A DNA stretch of 64,000 nucleotides from Prauserella halophila (lineage in GTDB: Bacteria; Actinomycetota; Actinomycetes; Mycobacteriales; Pseudonocardiaceae). The stretch spans positions 595,318-659,317 of the forward strand of contig NZ_JAMTCQ010000009.1 of the NCBI RefSeq assembly GCF_024171895.1. Direction: 5' to 3'. This document shows positions 18,879 through 28,049 of the stretch, piece by piece; within the stretch, counting starts at the first letter, position 1; every line of letters begins with the position of its first letter. The position numbers and the translations under genes were made by a program. The notes under the pieces are model-generated. The model was not told the origin of the DNA. It was given only the letters and a program-made list of their open reading frames with translations, and made no database searches.

Positions 18879-18930
18879 TGGTCTGTTCACCAGACCGCTT
18901 CTGTGTCATCGTGGTCTCGTGAACAGACCA
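18879..18930. promoter_or_regulatory. Mirror-image operator pair between HxlR and MFS genes
   Basis: TGGTCTGTTCAC (18879-18890) is exactly complemented by GTGAACAGACCA (18919-18930). Each arm is itself part of a short palindrome: GGTCTG-N5-CAGACC at 18880-18896 and GGTCT-N7-AGACC at 18913-18929. Two HxlR dimers could bind. The right arm overlaps the annotated MFS start codon. Confidence 0.7.
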
Positions 18931-20334
18931 AATCTGCGCGTTTCCGTGTCCCCGGGTGCAGCCGGGGTACGTGGGTCGTTCGCCCGGGCGCTGGCACTGA
19001 CGTCGCTCAGCACGTTCGTGGCGATGCTGGCCTACTCGGGTCCCCTGGGGAACGCGGCGACGGTCACCGCCGCGCTGGCCGCCCCGCCGGGAGCCACTCT
19101 GTGGATCCTGAGCTCGATGAGCACCGGTCTTGCGGTGAGCCTGCTGACGGCAGGGGCGCTGGCCGACCAGTCCGGCCGCCGCAGGGTCTTCACGCTCGGC
19201 GCCTGGATCTTCGTCGGTGGCTCCGTCGTGTGTGCCACCGCCACCACGGCGACGCAGTTCGTCGTGGGCCGCGTCGTCGAAGGCGTCGGCGCGGCCGGTC
19301 TGATCGCCACCGGACTGGGGCTCGTGGCCGCGGTGACCGGCGACGCCGGAGCTCGCTCGACCGCCGCGAGTTGGTGGGGCGCCAGCATGGGGCTGGGCAT
19401 CGCGCTCGGCCCGTTGCTGACCGGCCTGTTCGATCTCGCCGAGCTGTGGCACGCGCCCTACTGGCTGCTCGCCGCGGTCGGGGCGGGCATCGCCGTCGCC
19501 GCGCGATGGTGTTTCGCCGAGACGGCGGTGATTCCGGGCAGGCGCCTGGACCTGCTCGGCGCCGCGTTGCTGACCGGCGGACTGGGACTGGGGTTGGTCG
19601 CACTGGTCGAAGTGCGCCTGGGCGGTCTCACCCCGGCTCTGATCTGCGGCGGTGGTGCGGTGGCGACGTTGGCGGCTTTCGCCGTCAGCCAGCTCCGCGG
19701 CCGATCGCCCATGGTGGACTTCGGGCTCTTTCGCCGAGGCGACTTCGTGGCCGCCACGGTCGCGGCGACCGCCACGGGCGCCGGTGTGATCGCCCTGCTG
19801 TCGTTCGCCTGCACCTTCCTCGTCACCAGCATGGGAATGAGCACCTTCGAGGCGAGCGCTCTGCTCGTGCTCTGGTCCGGCACGAGCGCTGTCTCCGCCG
19901 TACTCAGCCGCAAGCTGGCCACGTGGCTGGGCGGAACGGTGCAGCTGGCGATCGGCCTCGCTGCCACGGGTGTCGGCCTGCTGCTGCTCACCGGACTGGG
20001 TATCGGTTCGACCGGTGCGCGGCTGGTGCCCGGTCTGCTCGTGGCCGGCGTGGCCACCGGTGTACTCAATGCCGGTCTGGGACGGCAGGCGACCGCCACC
20101 GTTCCGCCCGACCGTGCCGCCGCCGGGGTCGGGATGAACAACACGACCCGTTACGTCGGGGCCTCCGTCGGGGTCACCGTCGTCGGTGTACTCGCCTCCG
20201 CCCCGGATGGCGACCTCGCCGCCCAGCTGTCGGGCTGGAACCACGTGGCCGTACTGACCGGAACGCTGTCGCTCGCCGGGGCTGCCGCCGTGCTGGCCCT
20301 GTACCGAAGTGCTCCAGGGCAGGACCATGGATGA
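18919..20334 (+). CDS. MFS transporter, multidrug efflux (DHA2-like)
   Basis: 471 residues with 12-14 hydrophobic helices. Motif A-like GALADQSGRRRVF follows helix 2, and the second half has GVGMNNTTRYVGASVGVTVVG typical of QacA/EmrB-like exporters. GTG 18919 is used, but the operator overlaps it and a later in-frame GTG near 18946 is possible. Paired with the divergent HxlR gene; probably induced by the exported compound, identity unknown. 130 bp without a gene separate it from the convergent tctA gene. Confidence 0.85.
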   Translation: MNRPNLRVSVSPGAAGVRGSFARALALTSLSTFVAMLAYSGPLGNAATVTAALAAPPGATLWILSSMSTGLAVSLLTAGALADQSGRRRVFTLGAWIFVGGSVVCATATTATQFVVGRVVEGVGAAGLIATGLGLVAAVTGDAGARSTAASWWGASMGLGIALGPLLTGLFDLAELWHAPYWLLAAVGAGIAVAARWCFAETAVIPGRRLDLLGAALLTGGLGLGLVALVEVRLGGLTPALICGGGAVATLAAFAVSQLRGRSPMVDFGLFRRGDFVAATVAATATGAGVIALLSFACTFLVTSMGMSTFEASALLVLWSGTSAVSAVLSRKLATWLGGTVQLAIGLAATGVGLLLLTGLGIGSTGARLVPGLLVAGVATGVLNAGLGRQATATVPPDRAAAGVGMNNTTRYVGASVGVTVVGVLASAPDGDLAAQLSGWNHVAVLTGTLSLAGAAAVLALYRSAPGQDHG

Positions 20335-20464
20335 GACGGATCCAGCGTGGGGACGTCGGGACTTTCCGCCTGGTTTCCGCTCACCGCACGGCTCGTGCGA
20401 CGGCCGGTCTCGGCGCGAGCCGTGCCGTCGGGAGGACTCGCGGGTGGGGCAAGCTCGATCGCAG

Positions 20465-22438
20465 TCAGAGCAACCACCCCACGGGTGCCACCAGCTCAGC
20501 AAACGTTACGAGCGCATAGAGCGTCCCCACGATGGACGCCGTGTAGATCACCGAAGCAATGATCTTCATTCGCGCGACAGTCAGTAGAAAAACCAATGAG
20601 AATACTGCTGTGCCGACGTACATTCCGAACAGAAACACCAGTCCGATGAAGCCCAGGATCCAGAGGAGCGATATCCCCACGAACTTGAGCTGATCGGTGA
20701 ACGGGCCGCTCAACCGTCCGAAACTTCCTGCCACCCGGACGGCCCGAAGGTCCTTGAACAGTGACAGGCCACCCAGCAGCAGACCGGCGATTCCCACGAC
20801 CAGCGGGAACAGCCGGCCCGTGGCGGAAAAGTTGAACGCCAGCAACAGTCCCACGGAGAAGAAGATCAGCGCGGCCACGCTGACGGCGACGTGCACGAAG
20901 AGCGGAGCCGATGATTCAGAGGATTCGGAATCACCGCCCTCCTGTGATCCGGGATCGTCCGGAGAGCTCGTCTTCCTGTGCTTGTAGATCGAGTAGACGG
21001 TGGCTCCGGCAAGGATCAGTGCCACGACGAGGACGAACGGGCGCGTCATCCATTCGCCGGGTTCGAAGGCCTCGACCGTGATGAAGTAGTAGCGTTCCAG
21101 CGGTATCGCCAAGACGAACGCGATGAGGAATGGCGCCCGGGGGATGTCGGCGATCTTGCAGACCCAGCCGATCACGCCGAGGGTCAGCATCACATAGAAG
21201 ACATTGAGGTTGAGCGGCTCTTGGAACCCGCTCATGAACAGAATCGGAATCAGGGCCGCGGCCAAGATCGGGAATCGGACGAAGCTCAGCCGGGCGAGCG
21301 GCCTGGCCAAGAACAGGGCGAGGACTGCGCCGATGATCGCGGCGAAGGCGAACGACCAGACTATGAAGTAGACCAGGTCCAGTTCCTGTTCGATCAGGTT
21401 GGGTCCAGGCTGAATCCCGAAGATCAGCAAGACGCCCAGCAGCAGAGCGAAAGGAGCGGCACCAGGAACGCCGAACAGCAGCGTGGGGATTAGCGCTCCG
21501 GATTCGATGGCGTTACTGGCTGCTGATGGAGCGATGACACCGCGTGGATCGCCCTCGCCGAATTTGGCGCCCTTCTTGCGTCCGCCGACCGCCTGAGCCT
21601 GGCCGTAGGCAAGCCACGCCCCTGCGGTCGCACCGACCCCGGGCAGCAGGCCGGATCCCACACCAACAGCAGACCCGCGGAGAACGTCACCGCTGTACCT
21701 CAGGACATCACGTGCACCCCGAGCCCACCCGTGCCCGAAGGACATCTCCGTGTCAGCCACCGTTGCGCGTCGGGCAACAAGTTGGATGATCTCCGCGACT
21801 CCGAAGATGCCCAGCGCGACCGCGACAAGTGCAAAACCCTCCGTGAGGTAGTCGGAGCCGAAGGTGTAGCGGTACTCAGCAGATACCGGTGACACCCCCA
21901 CCATCCCCAGGGCCAGGCCGAAGGCAGCGATGAGCAGGCCCTTGACCATATTGCCCTTCGATAGAAGAACAGTGAGAAAGATTCCGGAAACGATCAGCAT
22001 CAGGATCTCCGGAGACCCCATCGCCGTCACGACTGGACGAGCAACGGGAATGACCAGAGTCAGTGCGACGATCCCGATCAAACCGCCGATGGTGGAGGCG
22101 AGGAAGCTGGCGGACAGCGCCCGGCCGCCGTGGCCCTTCTTCGCCATCTTGTTCCCGTCGAGCAGGAATACCGCGGCTGATGCCGAACCCGGAATTCCCA
22201 AAACGACGGATGTAATCACGTCAGACGTATGCACCACGGCAACGGCGCCTATGATCATCGCAATCGCCTGGTTTGGTTCGAGCACGAAAACGAATGGCAG
22301 GAGAACAGCGACCGCGCCGGTGCCGCCGAGTCCGGGGATGACGCCGATGATCAGGCCGACAACGACACCTGCACCCAGGTACAGGAGCATTGCTGGGTCT
22401 GCGAAGTTCGCCAGGGCCGAACTGGCCGCTTCAAGCAT
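20465..22438 (-). CDS. tctA: Tripartite tricarboxylate transporter, fused TctA-TctB permease
   Basis: 657 residues. Residues 1-500 are a TctA permease: GLIIGVIPGLGGTGAVAVLLPF with the PGLGG motif and its second-half counterpart GSGLLPGVGATAGAWLAYGQA. After a polar Ser/Asp/Glu linker (GSQEGGDSESSES, about 503-515) a further four-helix segment begins, FVHVAVSVAALIFFSVGLLLAF to LVTFAELVAPVGWLL. It has the size and layout of TctB, normally a separate small subunit. TctA alone is about 500 residues, so this is a natural TctA-TctB fusion. It should take up a di/tricarboxylate delivered by the TctC protein encoded 15 bp upstream. Confidence 0.9.
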   Translation of the reverse strand: MLEAASSALANFADPAMLLYLGAGVVVGLIIGVIPGLGGTGAVAVLLPFVFVLEPNQAIAMIIGAVAVVHTSDVITSVVLGIPGSASAAVFLLDGNKMAKKGHGGRALSASFLASTIGGLIGIVALTLVIPVARPVVTAMGSPEILMLIVSGIFLTVLLSKGNMVKGLLIAAFGLALGMVGVSPVSAEYRYTFGSDYLTEGFALVAVALGIFGVAEIIQLVARRATVADTEMSFGHGWARGARDVLRYSGDVLRGSAVGVGSGLLPGVGATAGAWLAYGQAQAVGGRKKGAKFGEGDPRGVIAPSAASNAIESGALIPTLLFGVPGAAPFALLLGVLLIFGIQPGPNLIEQELDLVYFIVWSFAFAAIIGAVLALFLARPLARLSFVRFPILAAALIPILFMSGFQEPLNLNVFYVMLTLGVIGWVCKIADIPRAPFLIAFVLAIPLERYYFITVEAFEPGEWMTRPFVLVVALILAGATVYSIYKHRKTSSPDDPGSQEGGDSESSESSAPLFVHVAVSVAALIFFSVGLLLAFNFSATGRLFPLVVGIAGLLLGGLSLFKDLRAVRVAGSFGRLSGPFTDQLKFVGISLLWILGFIGLVFLFGMYVGTAVFSLVFLLTVARMKIIASVIYTASIVGTLYALVTFAELVAPVGWLL

Positions 22439-22453
22439 GGATATTCCTCTTCA

Positions 22454-23557
22454 TCATTCGAAAGCAGCGCCGTGCTCTTCGTTGAGAAATGTTTTGACGA
22501 AATCGAGGGTATTGCTGTCGATCGTCATGGACCTTTGGAAGTTCTCAGCGTTTCCCCGGCCCGGCATCATTTCGTAACCGCCGAGTGCGCCGGCTGCTTC
22601 CTCGATGAACCGCTCATCAGAATTGAGGATCTCGACGGCATCGGCATACTTGTCGACCAGCTGCCCATCGGTTCCCGTGCTCGACCATAGGCCCTTCTGG
22701 TAAAAGAATCCGGACGTCACAAAGGCGTGGTACGCCTCGTAAGCCTGCCCGGACGGCTCGCGGCCATGGATGTTGCGGTACAGCTCTTCAAGGGTGGGGA
22801 TCTCCGGCATCGCGGGGTCTCTGGTTACTTTCCCCTGCTTGTCGGGGACTCCCACGGATAACAGCGGGTGCATTTCCTGAGCTTCTACCTTCGGCTTGAT
22901 CTGGCTCAGGTAGCTGGATGTGGTATCGAAACCGACGTCGATTTCACCACGATTTATCGCCAGCCGTGCAGGCCCATTGCCCTGGAATCCGAAGACACCG
23001 TTTACATCGCCGCCGAGTACCTTCACGGCAAGCACGGGAATCAGATCCAGACCGGCAGCGGAGATTCCTCCGAATGTGGCTTCGCGGCCGCGATCCAGTA
23101 GATCTTCCATCTTTTCGATCCCACTGTTCGCATTGGCATACATCACGGCACCGGTGCCGTGAAGGACCAAAGGAGACATGTCCGTGAAGTCGTACTGGAT
23201 GTCGCCTTTGCCGAGGAGGCCGTTGAAGTAGGTTGTGCCAGAGGAGACCAGTAGGTATCGGCCGTTGTTCACCCCGGCATCGACATATGCGTTGGTACCC
23301 GTTACAGATTGGCCACCCGCGATATTCGACACCTGGAATCGTTCGACGTCGTCGAGCACGTCGGCGAAGTACGGGGTTACAAAGCGAGCCCAGGTGTCGG
23401 TACCGCCTCCGGTGGCATACGGGACGACCACGTCGACTATTCCGGGTCCCGAAGGCTTGTACGCAGCCTGGCCAGGTGCGCAGGAAGTCAGCGCCGCGGT
23501 GGCGCCTCCCAATGCGCTCGCGATCAGGAACTGTCTACGAGAAATGTGCGCTGCCAT
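22454..23557 (-). CDS. tctC: TctC-type substrate-binding lipoprotein, Tat-exported
   Basis: 367 residues. SRRQFLIASALGGATAALTSC combines a twin-arginine motif with a lipobox (LTSC, Cys about 25), so it is a membrane-anchored binding protein on the outer face. The mature part has the TctC/Bug fold: VVVPYATGGGTDTWAR, IAGGQSVTGTNAYV, FGGISAAGLDLIPVLAV. ATG 23557 is set by AGGAGG 5 nt upstream. Bug proteins bind carboxylates such as citrate or tricarballylate. Here prpF and tcuA genes suggest a tricarballylate/aconitate-like ligand (inference). Confidence 0.88.
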   Translation of the reverse strand: MAAHISRRQFLIASALGGATAALTSCAPGQAAYKPSGPGIVDVVVPYATGGGTDTWARFVTPYFADVLDDVERFQVSNIAGGQSVTGTNAYVDAGVNNGRYLLVSSGTTYFNGLLGKGDIQYDFTDMSPLVLHGTGAVMYANANSGIEKMEDLLDRGREATFGGISAAGLDLIPVLAVKVLGGDVNGVFGFQGNGPARLAINRGEIDVGFDTTSSYLSQIKPKVEAQEMHPLLSVGVPDKQGKVTRDPAMPEIPTLEELYRNIHGREPSGQAYEAYHAFVTSGFFYQKGLWSSTGTDGQLVDKYADAVEILNSDERFIEEAAGALGGYEMMPGRGNAENFQRSMTIDSNTLDFVKTFLNEEHGAAFE

Positions 23558-23601
23558 TGCGCCTCCTTGACGAGTCCTCGTGCTGTGTGAGCCGATTCGG
23601 T

Positions 23602-24747
23602 TCAAGCCGGCAGAACGCAGGACTGCGGCCCTTCGGTTCGGCTGTTGGCCGAAGAGTCCGCGCGTGCTTGCGGAAGGTGAAGGCGGGCTGATGCCAATGT
23701 TCGAGCGGTGCGATTGGTTCCGACCAGCATTTCACCGTCGGCATCATCGAGGAAGGTGTTCAGGACGCCTGCAGGTGTCCTGAGGCGGAGGGTGCCGGGA
23801 AGGATTCGGGGATCTATCAGCCCTGTGGGAAGTGTGCCGCCGGTGAAGGCCGCCATGGTCATCGCCACACTTCCCGTTACCGGCATGGCTGGGTGCGGCC
23901 GCCCCATCGACAGCATGAGGACCTCCAGGTCGCATTCCGCATCTCTTGCGGGTCCTGCGATGCCCAGCTTCGGAACCGCCCGTTGAGCCTGCTCTCGAGT
24001 GGAGGCTAACCCCATGGCCACAGCTCCGGCCCGCCGGATCTGGTCGAGCTCATCGAGGATGGGGTGCACTGCTGTGCGCCACTGGGCGTATGGCAGTTCG
24101 TGGAGCCCGAGGGCGTCTGCTGGCAGGATCACGGTGGGCGCGCCGGCGTCGACCATCGTCACCGGGTAGGTCGTCCCGGCAATGTCCACCTTCTCGCGAG
24201 CATGCCCTGTCGGGAGCAGCCTCCCCGTGGTCTTTCCCGCCGGTTCGATGAAGCCGAGGCCGACCTCATACCCCGGGTACACCGTCCCCGGGATCATGGC
24301 ATCGAGTACCTGCGGAAGTTTTCCGCCCGGCGTCGGCACACGTTGAACGATGACCTGATCGCTGTTCGTGTTGTACGTCCGCACATGCGTCACGCCATCG
24401 GCCAACTCCACCCACCCGTTCTCCACGGCGTAGAGGCCGGCCGTGGTCGAGCAGTTGCCGCAGTTGCTGCCCCAGTCGACTTTGAACTCGTCAATGCCGA
24501 CCTGTGCGAAGGTGTAGATGACGTCGACGTCTCCGCTCCGGTCCTGCGAGACCAGCACCGCCTTGCTGGTCGTCGACGTCGCGCCGCCCACTCCATCCAG
24601 CTGCCGGTGGTCGGGGCTTCCATAGATCCGGGGTAAGAGCTCATCGGGAGTCAGCTGCGTCTTCTCGATGTCCTCCACCTCGAAGACCCAGCATTTGCTG
24701 GTCCCTCCACGCATCCACGTAGCAGCGATCTCCACAACCTGCCCCAA
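23602..24747 (-). CDS. PrpF-family aconitate isomerase
   Basis: 381 residues. The PrpF fold is recognised by ATWMRGGTSKCWVF at the N-terminus (active-site Lys) and VDWGSNCGNCSTTAG with the conserved Cys, plus the later RPHPAMPVTGSVAM. Family members isomerise trans to cis forms of aconitate or methylaconitate, or tautomerise 4-oxalomesaconate. Next to a tricarboxylate transporter and a TcuA-like dehydrogenase, it probably moves the double bond of an aconitate formed by oxidation so that it enters the TCA cycle. First gene of the leftward prpF-tctC-tctAB run. Confidence 0.85.
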   Translation of the reverse strand: MGQVVEIAATWMRGGTSKCWVFEVEDIEKTQLTPDELLPRIYGSPDHRQLDGVGGATSTTSKAVLVSQDRSGDVDVIYTFAQVGIDEFKVDWGSNCGNCSTTAGLYAVENGWVELADGVTHVRTYNTNSDQVIVQRVPTPGGKLPQVLDAMIPGTVYPGYEVGLGFIEPAGKTTGRLLPTGHAREKVDIAGTTYPVTMVDAGAPTVILPADALGLHELPYAQWRTAVHPILDELDQIRRAGAVAMGLASTREQAQRAVPKLGIAGPARDAECDLEVLMLSMGRPHPAMPVTGSVAMTMAAFTGGTLPTGLIDPRILPGTLRLRTPAGVLNTFLDDADGEMLVGTNRTARTLASARLHLPQARADSSANSRTEGPQSCVLPA

Positions 24748-24790
24748 TCACGGCGCCGTAAGTCGTAGGCAGTCTGAGTGTCGTCTCTGA

Positions 24791-24805
24791 TTAACACAAT
24801 GTTAA
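24791..24805. promoter_or_regulatory. Palindrome in the prpF/lysR divergent promoter
   Basis: TTAACA-CAA-TGTTAA, a perfect inverted repeat in an AT-rich patch 44 bp upstream of prpF. TTAATGCTTAAG follows at about 24834. A T-N11-A-like element of this kind fits LysR binding. The rest of the 231-bp gap shows no gene. Confidence 0.6.
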
Positions 24806-24978
24806 GTATCTGCAGTAGGTTTCATTAATGCTTAAGGCGGCTCCCAGGTGGTGCTGGAGCTTCGCTTGCTGACACTCGTCAGCCGAGGTGAGCTCCCCCG
24901 TGGTGCTGGCTTAATGCACGGGTGAAGCAGCTTTTAGAGGTACTCGCTATGTGTTAACGGTGGCTTTAGTCTGGTGTC

Positions 24979-25899
24979 ATGCTGAGCCCTCAAAGACTTG
25001 CTGTCCTCGTCCGTGTTGTGGAGTCCGGCTCGATCACCGCGGCTGCCGACGAACTCGGTTACACAGCGTCGGCCGTGTCCCAGCAGCTGAAGAAGCTTGA
25101 ACACGAAGTCGACCAGCCTCTGCTGCGGAGGCGTTCTCGAGGAATCGCTCCTACCGACGCTGGCCACATCCTGGCCAGTCACGCGCGCAAGGTGCTTCAT
25201 CAACTCGATGCCGCGGAGGCCGATCTCAAGGACCTCCTCGAAGGTCATCGCGGCTCCCTCGTCGTGGGTGCCTTCCCCACGATCGCCGCCTCGTTCCTCC
25301 CTGAGGTCATTGAGGCCTTCAAGTCTCGGTACCCGGCGATCGACCTGTCTTTGACGAGTGGACGGTTCGACGTCCTGCTCGAAGACCTGGAGCGAGGACG
25401 CTCACACATCTGCTGCCTCTGGGAGTATCCCTGGAATCCGGTACGCATCGACGGCGTGCGCGTCGAGGAACTCTTCAAGGAGGAGTCGGTCATCCTCGTC
25501 TCGAAGCATCATCCGCTGGCCGAGCGAAGCGAGGTCCGCCTGGAGGAGCTCGCCGGCGAGTCCTGGGTCGTCCGGGCGAATCGGCACCCTGTCGTCGAAG
25601 TCCTCGAGCGTGCCGCCGAAGGCGCCGGGTTCCGCCCTTCGATCACCTTGTACGCGAACAACTATCAAGAAGCGCAGGCGATGGTGAGCGTCGGCATCGG
25701 TGTGGCGATGGCCCCGCGCAGCGCCGTAGCCGTGCAGCACCCGGATGTCCGCGTCCTCTCGCTCGGAGAGCACGCCCCGGTGCGGAGCGTGCTCATGGCT
25801 CAGCGTGAAGAGCGTGTCTACTCACCGGCCGAAGTCGCCTTTCGTTCCATCCTCATGGATGTGGCGCGGCTCCGGCAGGCGAGGTTTGACAGTCGATAA
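24979..25899 (+). CDS. LysR-family regulator of the tricarboxylate cluster
   Basis: 306 residues. N-terminal HTH: LAVLVRVVESGSITAAADELGYTASAVSQQLKKLEHEV, followed by a substrate-binding domain (GSLVVGAFPTIAASFLPEVI, ILVSKHHPLA, GIGVAMAPRSAV). Start ATG 24979. It is divergent from prpF-tct and 48 bp upstream of tcuA; tcuA in enteric bacteria is likewise under a LysR protein (TcuR). A tricarboxylate or its catabolite as inducer is an inference. The short gap to tcuA contains a GntR-type palindrome, so tcuA may answer to both regulators. Confidence 0.87.
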   Translation: MLSPQRLAVLVRVVESGSITAAADELGYTASAVSQQLKKLEHEVDQPLLRRRSRGIAPTDAGHILASHARKVLHQLDAAEADLKDLLEGHRGSLVVGAFPTIAASFLPEVIEAFKSRYPAIDLSLTSGRFDVLLEDLERGRSHICCLWEYPWNPVRIDGVRVEELFKEESVILVSKHHPLAERSEVRLEELAGESWVVRANRHPVVEVLERAAEGAGFRPSITLYANNYQEAQAMVSVGIGVAMAPRSAVAVQHPDVRVLSLGEHAPVRSVLMAQREERVYSPAEVAFRSILMDVARLRQARFDSR

Positions 25900-25925
25900 G
25901 CTCCGTTGGCATGGTGAACTACCAG

Positions 25926-25939
25926 TTTGGTATACCAAA
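25926..25939. promoter_or_regulatory. GntR-type operator before tcuA
   Basis: Perfect palindrome TTTGGTATACCAAA immediately before the ribosome site (AAGGAG) of tcuA. TGGTATACCA resembles FCD-type GntR operators. The gene of such a regulator closes the operon at 27417, so autoregulation is likely. Confidence 0.65.
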
Positions 25940-25947
25940 GGAGCTGA

Positions 25948-27420
25948 ATGTCCACCATATCGACTGATGTCCTCATCATCGGCGCCGGAAACGCCGCGAT
26001 GTGTGCTGCACACGCAGCACGGGGTGAAGGCAGATCAGTTCTCGTGCTCGAGGCCGCGCCCGAGGCGCAAGCCGGGGGTAACAGCTACTTCACGGCAGGG
26101 GCCACGCGTATCACGCACGAGGGCTTGGGCAGTCTGAAAGACCTTGTCGACGCCGACGAGCGGCATGACCGCAGTGAAGTCCCGCCATACACCGCAGCGG
26201 ACTACGCTCGCGACCTCGACAAGGTCACAGGGGGTAGGAACGACGCCCAGATGACGAGGACTCTGGTCTCGAACATCGCCGAGGACATGCGTTGGTTGAA
26301 GGCAAAGGGGATGCAGTACCGCCTGTTGTACGAACGTCAGGCATACCAGCGACCCGATGGCAGCTACCTCTTCTGGGGAGGGCTCCACGTCGGAAACACC
26401 GACGGCGGCGAGGGTCTCATGCGAGACCATTTCTCGATCGCCGAATCGAGCGGTGTCGAAGTTCTGTACCGAGCGCGCGCTACTGAACTCCTCTCGGAAA
26501 AGGGTGCCGTGACCGGGGCTGTCTTCGAACAGGACGGTAGCCGGCACGTGGTCCGGGCGTTTTCGACCGTTGTGGCCAGTGGAGGGTTCGAGGCAAGCAG
26601 AGACATGCGCGCCGAGTACCTGGGGCCGCATTGGCGACACGCGATCACGCGAGGAACCCCGTACAACACCGGAACGGTGCTGCAGGCAGCTCTTCGCCTC
26701 GGCGCCGCCAAGGGAGGCGACTGGAGCTCCTGTCATGCTACTCAGTGGGATGCTGGCTTCGACGACAACGAATCGAACTTCGAGGTAACCAACAGGCTGA
26801 CCCGTCAGAGCTACCCTCTCGGGATCATCGTCAACCGGGAGGGACGGCGTTTCCTTGATGAGGGGGCGGACTTCCGCAATCTCACGTACGCCAAGTACGG
26901 CAAAGAGGTTCTCCAACAGCCTGGCGCTGTCGCCTGGCAGATCTTCGACGCACGACTACGACCGATGCTCCGCTCGGAGGAGTACGAGGTCCCTGGCGTA
27001 GGCGAGCACATCAGTTCGTCCCTGGGGGAATTGGCTGATCAGGCGGGGATCGAACGGAGTGGGCTGCTCGACACTGTCGCGACCTTCAACAAGTCCATCG
27101 ACACTCGGGCGGACTTCGATCCGAACTCGAAGGACGGCCGTGCAGCACGGACGGACCCCGTGAAGTCGAACTGGGCGAACCCGATCTCCGAGCCACCTTA
27201 CTACGCTTATCCTGTTACTTGCGGCATAACCTTCACCTTTGGCGGCCTGAAGGGTGACGACAAGGCGCGTGTACTAAGGTCGGACGGAACCGCCATCCCA
27301 GGCCTATTCGCTTGCGGCGAGGCACTCGGCGGACTTTTCAGCGAGAACTACCCTGGTGGTTCAGGACTCGCGGCAGGGATAGTGTTCGGACGTATTGCAG
27401 GGCGGTGCGCGGCTTCGTGA
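25948..27420 (+). CDS. tcuA: FAD-dependent dehydrogenase, tricarballylate type (TcuA-like)
   Basis: 490 residues, flavoprotein of the fumarate reductase / succinate dehydrogenase family. DVLIIGAGNAAMCAAHAARGEGRSV is the FAD-binding GxGxxA fold and AGGNSYFTAG the TcuA-type flavin contact. YPLGIIVNREGRRFLDEG lies in the capping domain, and the end GLFACGEALGGLFSENYPGGSGLAAGIVFGRIAG closes the FAD site. TcuA oxidises tricarballylate to cis-aconitate. In Salmonella electrons pass to the Fe-S/haem protein TcuB, which is absent here. ATG 25948 follows AAGGAG. The last 4 bases overlap the GntR start. Confidence 0.85.
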   Translation: MSTISTDVLIIGAGNAAMCAAHAARGEGRSVLVLEAAPEAQAGGNSYFTAGATRITHEGLGSLKDLVDADERHDRSEVPPYTAADYARDLDKVTGGRNDAQMTRTLVSNIAEDMRWLKAKGMQYRLLYERQAYQRPDGSYLFWGGLHVGNTDGGEGLMRDHFSIAESSGVEVLYRARATELLSEKGAVTGAVFEQDGSRHVVRAFSTVVASGGFEASRDMRAEYLGPHWRHAITRGTPYNTGTVLQAALRLGAAKGGDWSSCHATQWDAGFDDNESNFEVTNRLTRQSYPLGIIVNREGRRFLDEGADFRNLTYAKYGKEVLQQPGAVAWQIFDARLRPMLRSEEYEVPGVGEHISSSLGELADQAGIERSGLLDTVATFNKSIDTRADFDPNSKDGRAARTDPVKSNWANPISEPPYYAYPVTCGITFTFGGLKGDDKARVLRSDGTAIPGLFACGEALGGLFSENYPGGSGLAAGIVFGRIAGRCAAS

Positions 27421-28049
27421 ATAAGCACTCGCAGGTCGATTCGGTCTACGAGCAGTTGCGGGCCGAGATTCTCGACGGATCGCTTCAACAGGGTTTCGAC
27501 CTCAACGAGAGAGCTGTGGCCAGCCTTGTGGGCACCTCACGCACTCCGGTGCGTGAGGCAGTGGCTCGCTTGGTCAAGGACGGCCTGGCCGAACGGCGGA
27601 ACCGACGCACTCAAGTCACCGTCTGGGATGACGAACGAGTCGGCCAACTCTATGAGATGCGCACCATGTTGGAGACGAAGGCGTGCAGTCTCGCAGCCAT
27701 GCGGCGCAGCGAGAACGCGATCATGAGGATTCGAGGAGCGGCCGCGCAGCAGCGTGACGTGCCCGAAGCGACCCCGTTGCTTCGGAGGGACCTGAACTAC
27801 CAGTTCCATGAAGAGATCTGGAACGCCTGTGGGAATCCATTCCTTCTCGAAGCGAACCAGAAATACGGTGTGCAGTCCATGTGCATCGCTCCGACTACGC
27901 TGAGGTCCGACGCGCGCTGGCACGTGTCCTTGGAAGAGCATGAGGAGATCGTGCGAGCCATCGAGACCAACGATGCCCACGCGGCGGCCGAAAGTATGCG
28001 CAAGCATCTCGAGTCCGCGCTTCGCGAACGGGAAGGCCGGGGCTGCTGA
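27417..28049 (+). CDS. GntR-family regulator, FCD subfamily
   Basis: 210 residues. N-terminal winged helix VDSVYEQLRAEILDGSLQQGFDLNERAVASLVGTSRTPVREAVARLVKDGLAER. C-terminal FCD helical domain with the metal-binding Asp/His set (MRTMLETKACSLAAMRR, RRDLNYQFHEEIWNACGNPF, HEEIVRAIETNDAHAAAESMRKHL). GTG 27417 overlaps the tcuA stop (GTGA). The palindrome before tcuA fits its binding class. FCD regulators usually sense carboxylates, which matches this cluster. Confidence 0.86.
   Translation: MNKHSQVDSVYEQLRAEILDGSLQQGFDLNERAVASLVGTSRTPVREAVARLVKDGLAERRNRRTQVTVWDDERVGQLYEMRTMLETKACSLAAMRRSENAIMRIRGAAAQQRDVPEATPLLRRDLNYQFHEEIWNACGNPFLLEANQKYGVQSMCIAPTTLRSDARWHVSLEEHEEIVRAIETNDAHAAAESMRKHLESALREREGRGC

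Noticed and set aside
24834..24846. Second LysR half-site near TTAATGCTTAAG
   Set aside because: Shorter and less symmetric than the palindrome at 24791; reported only as context.
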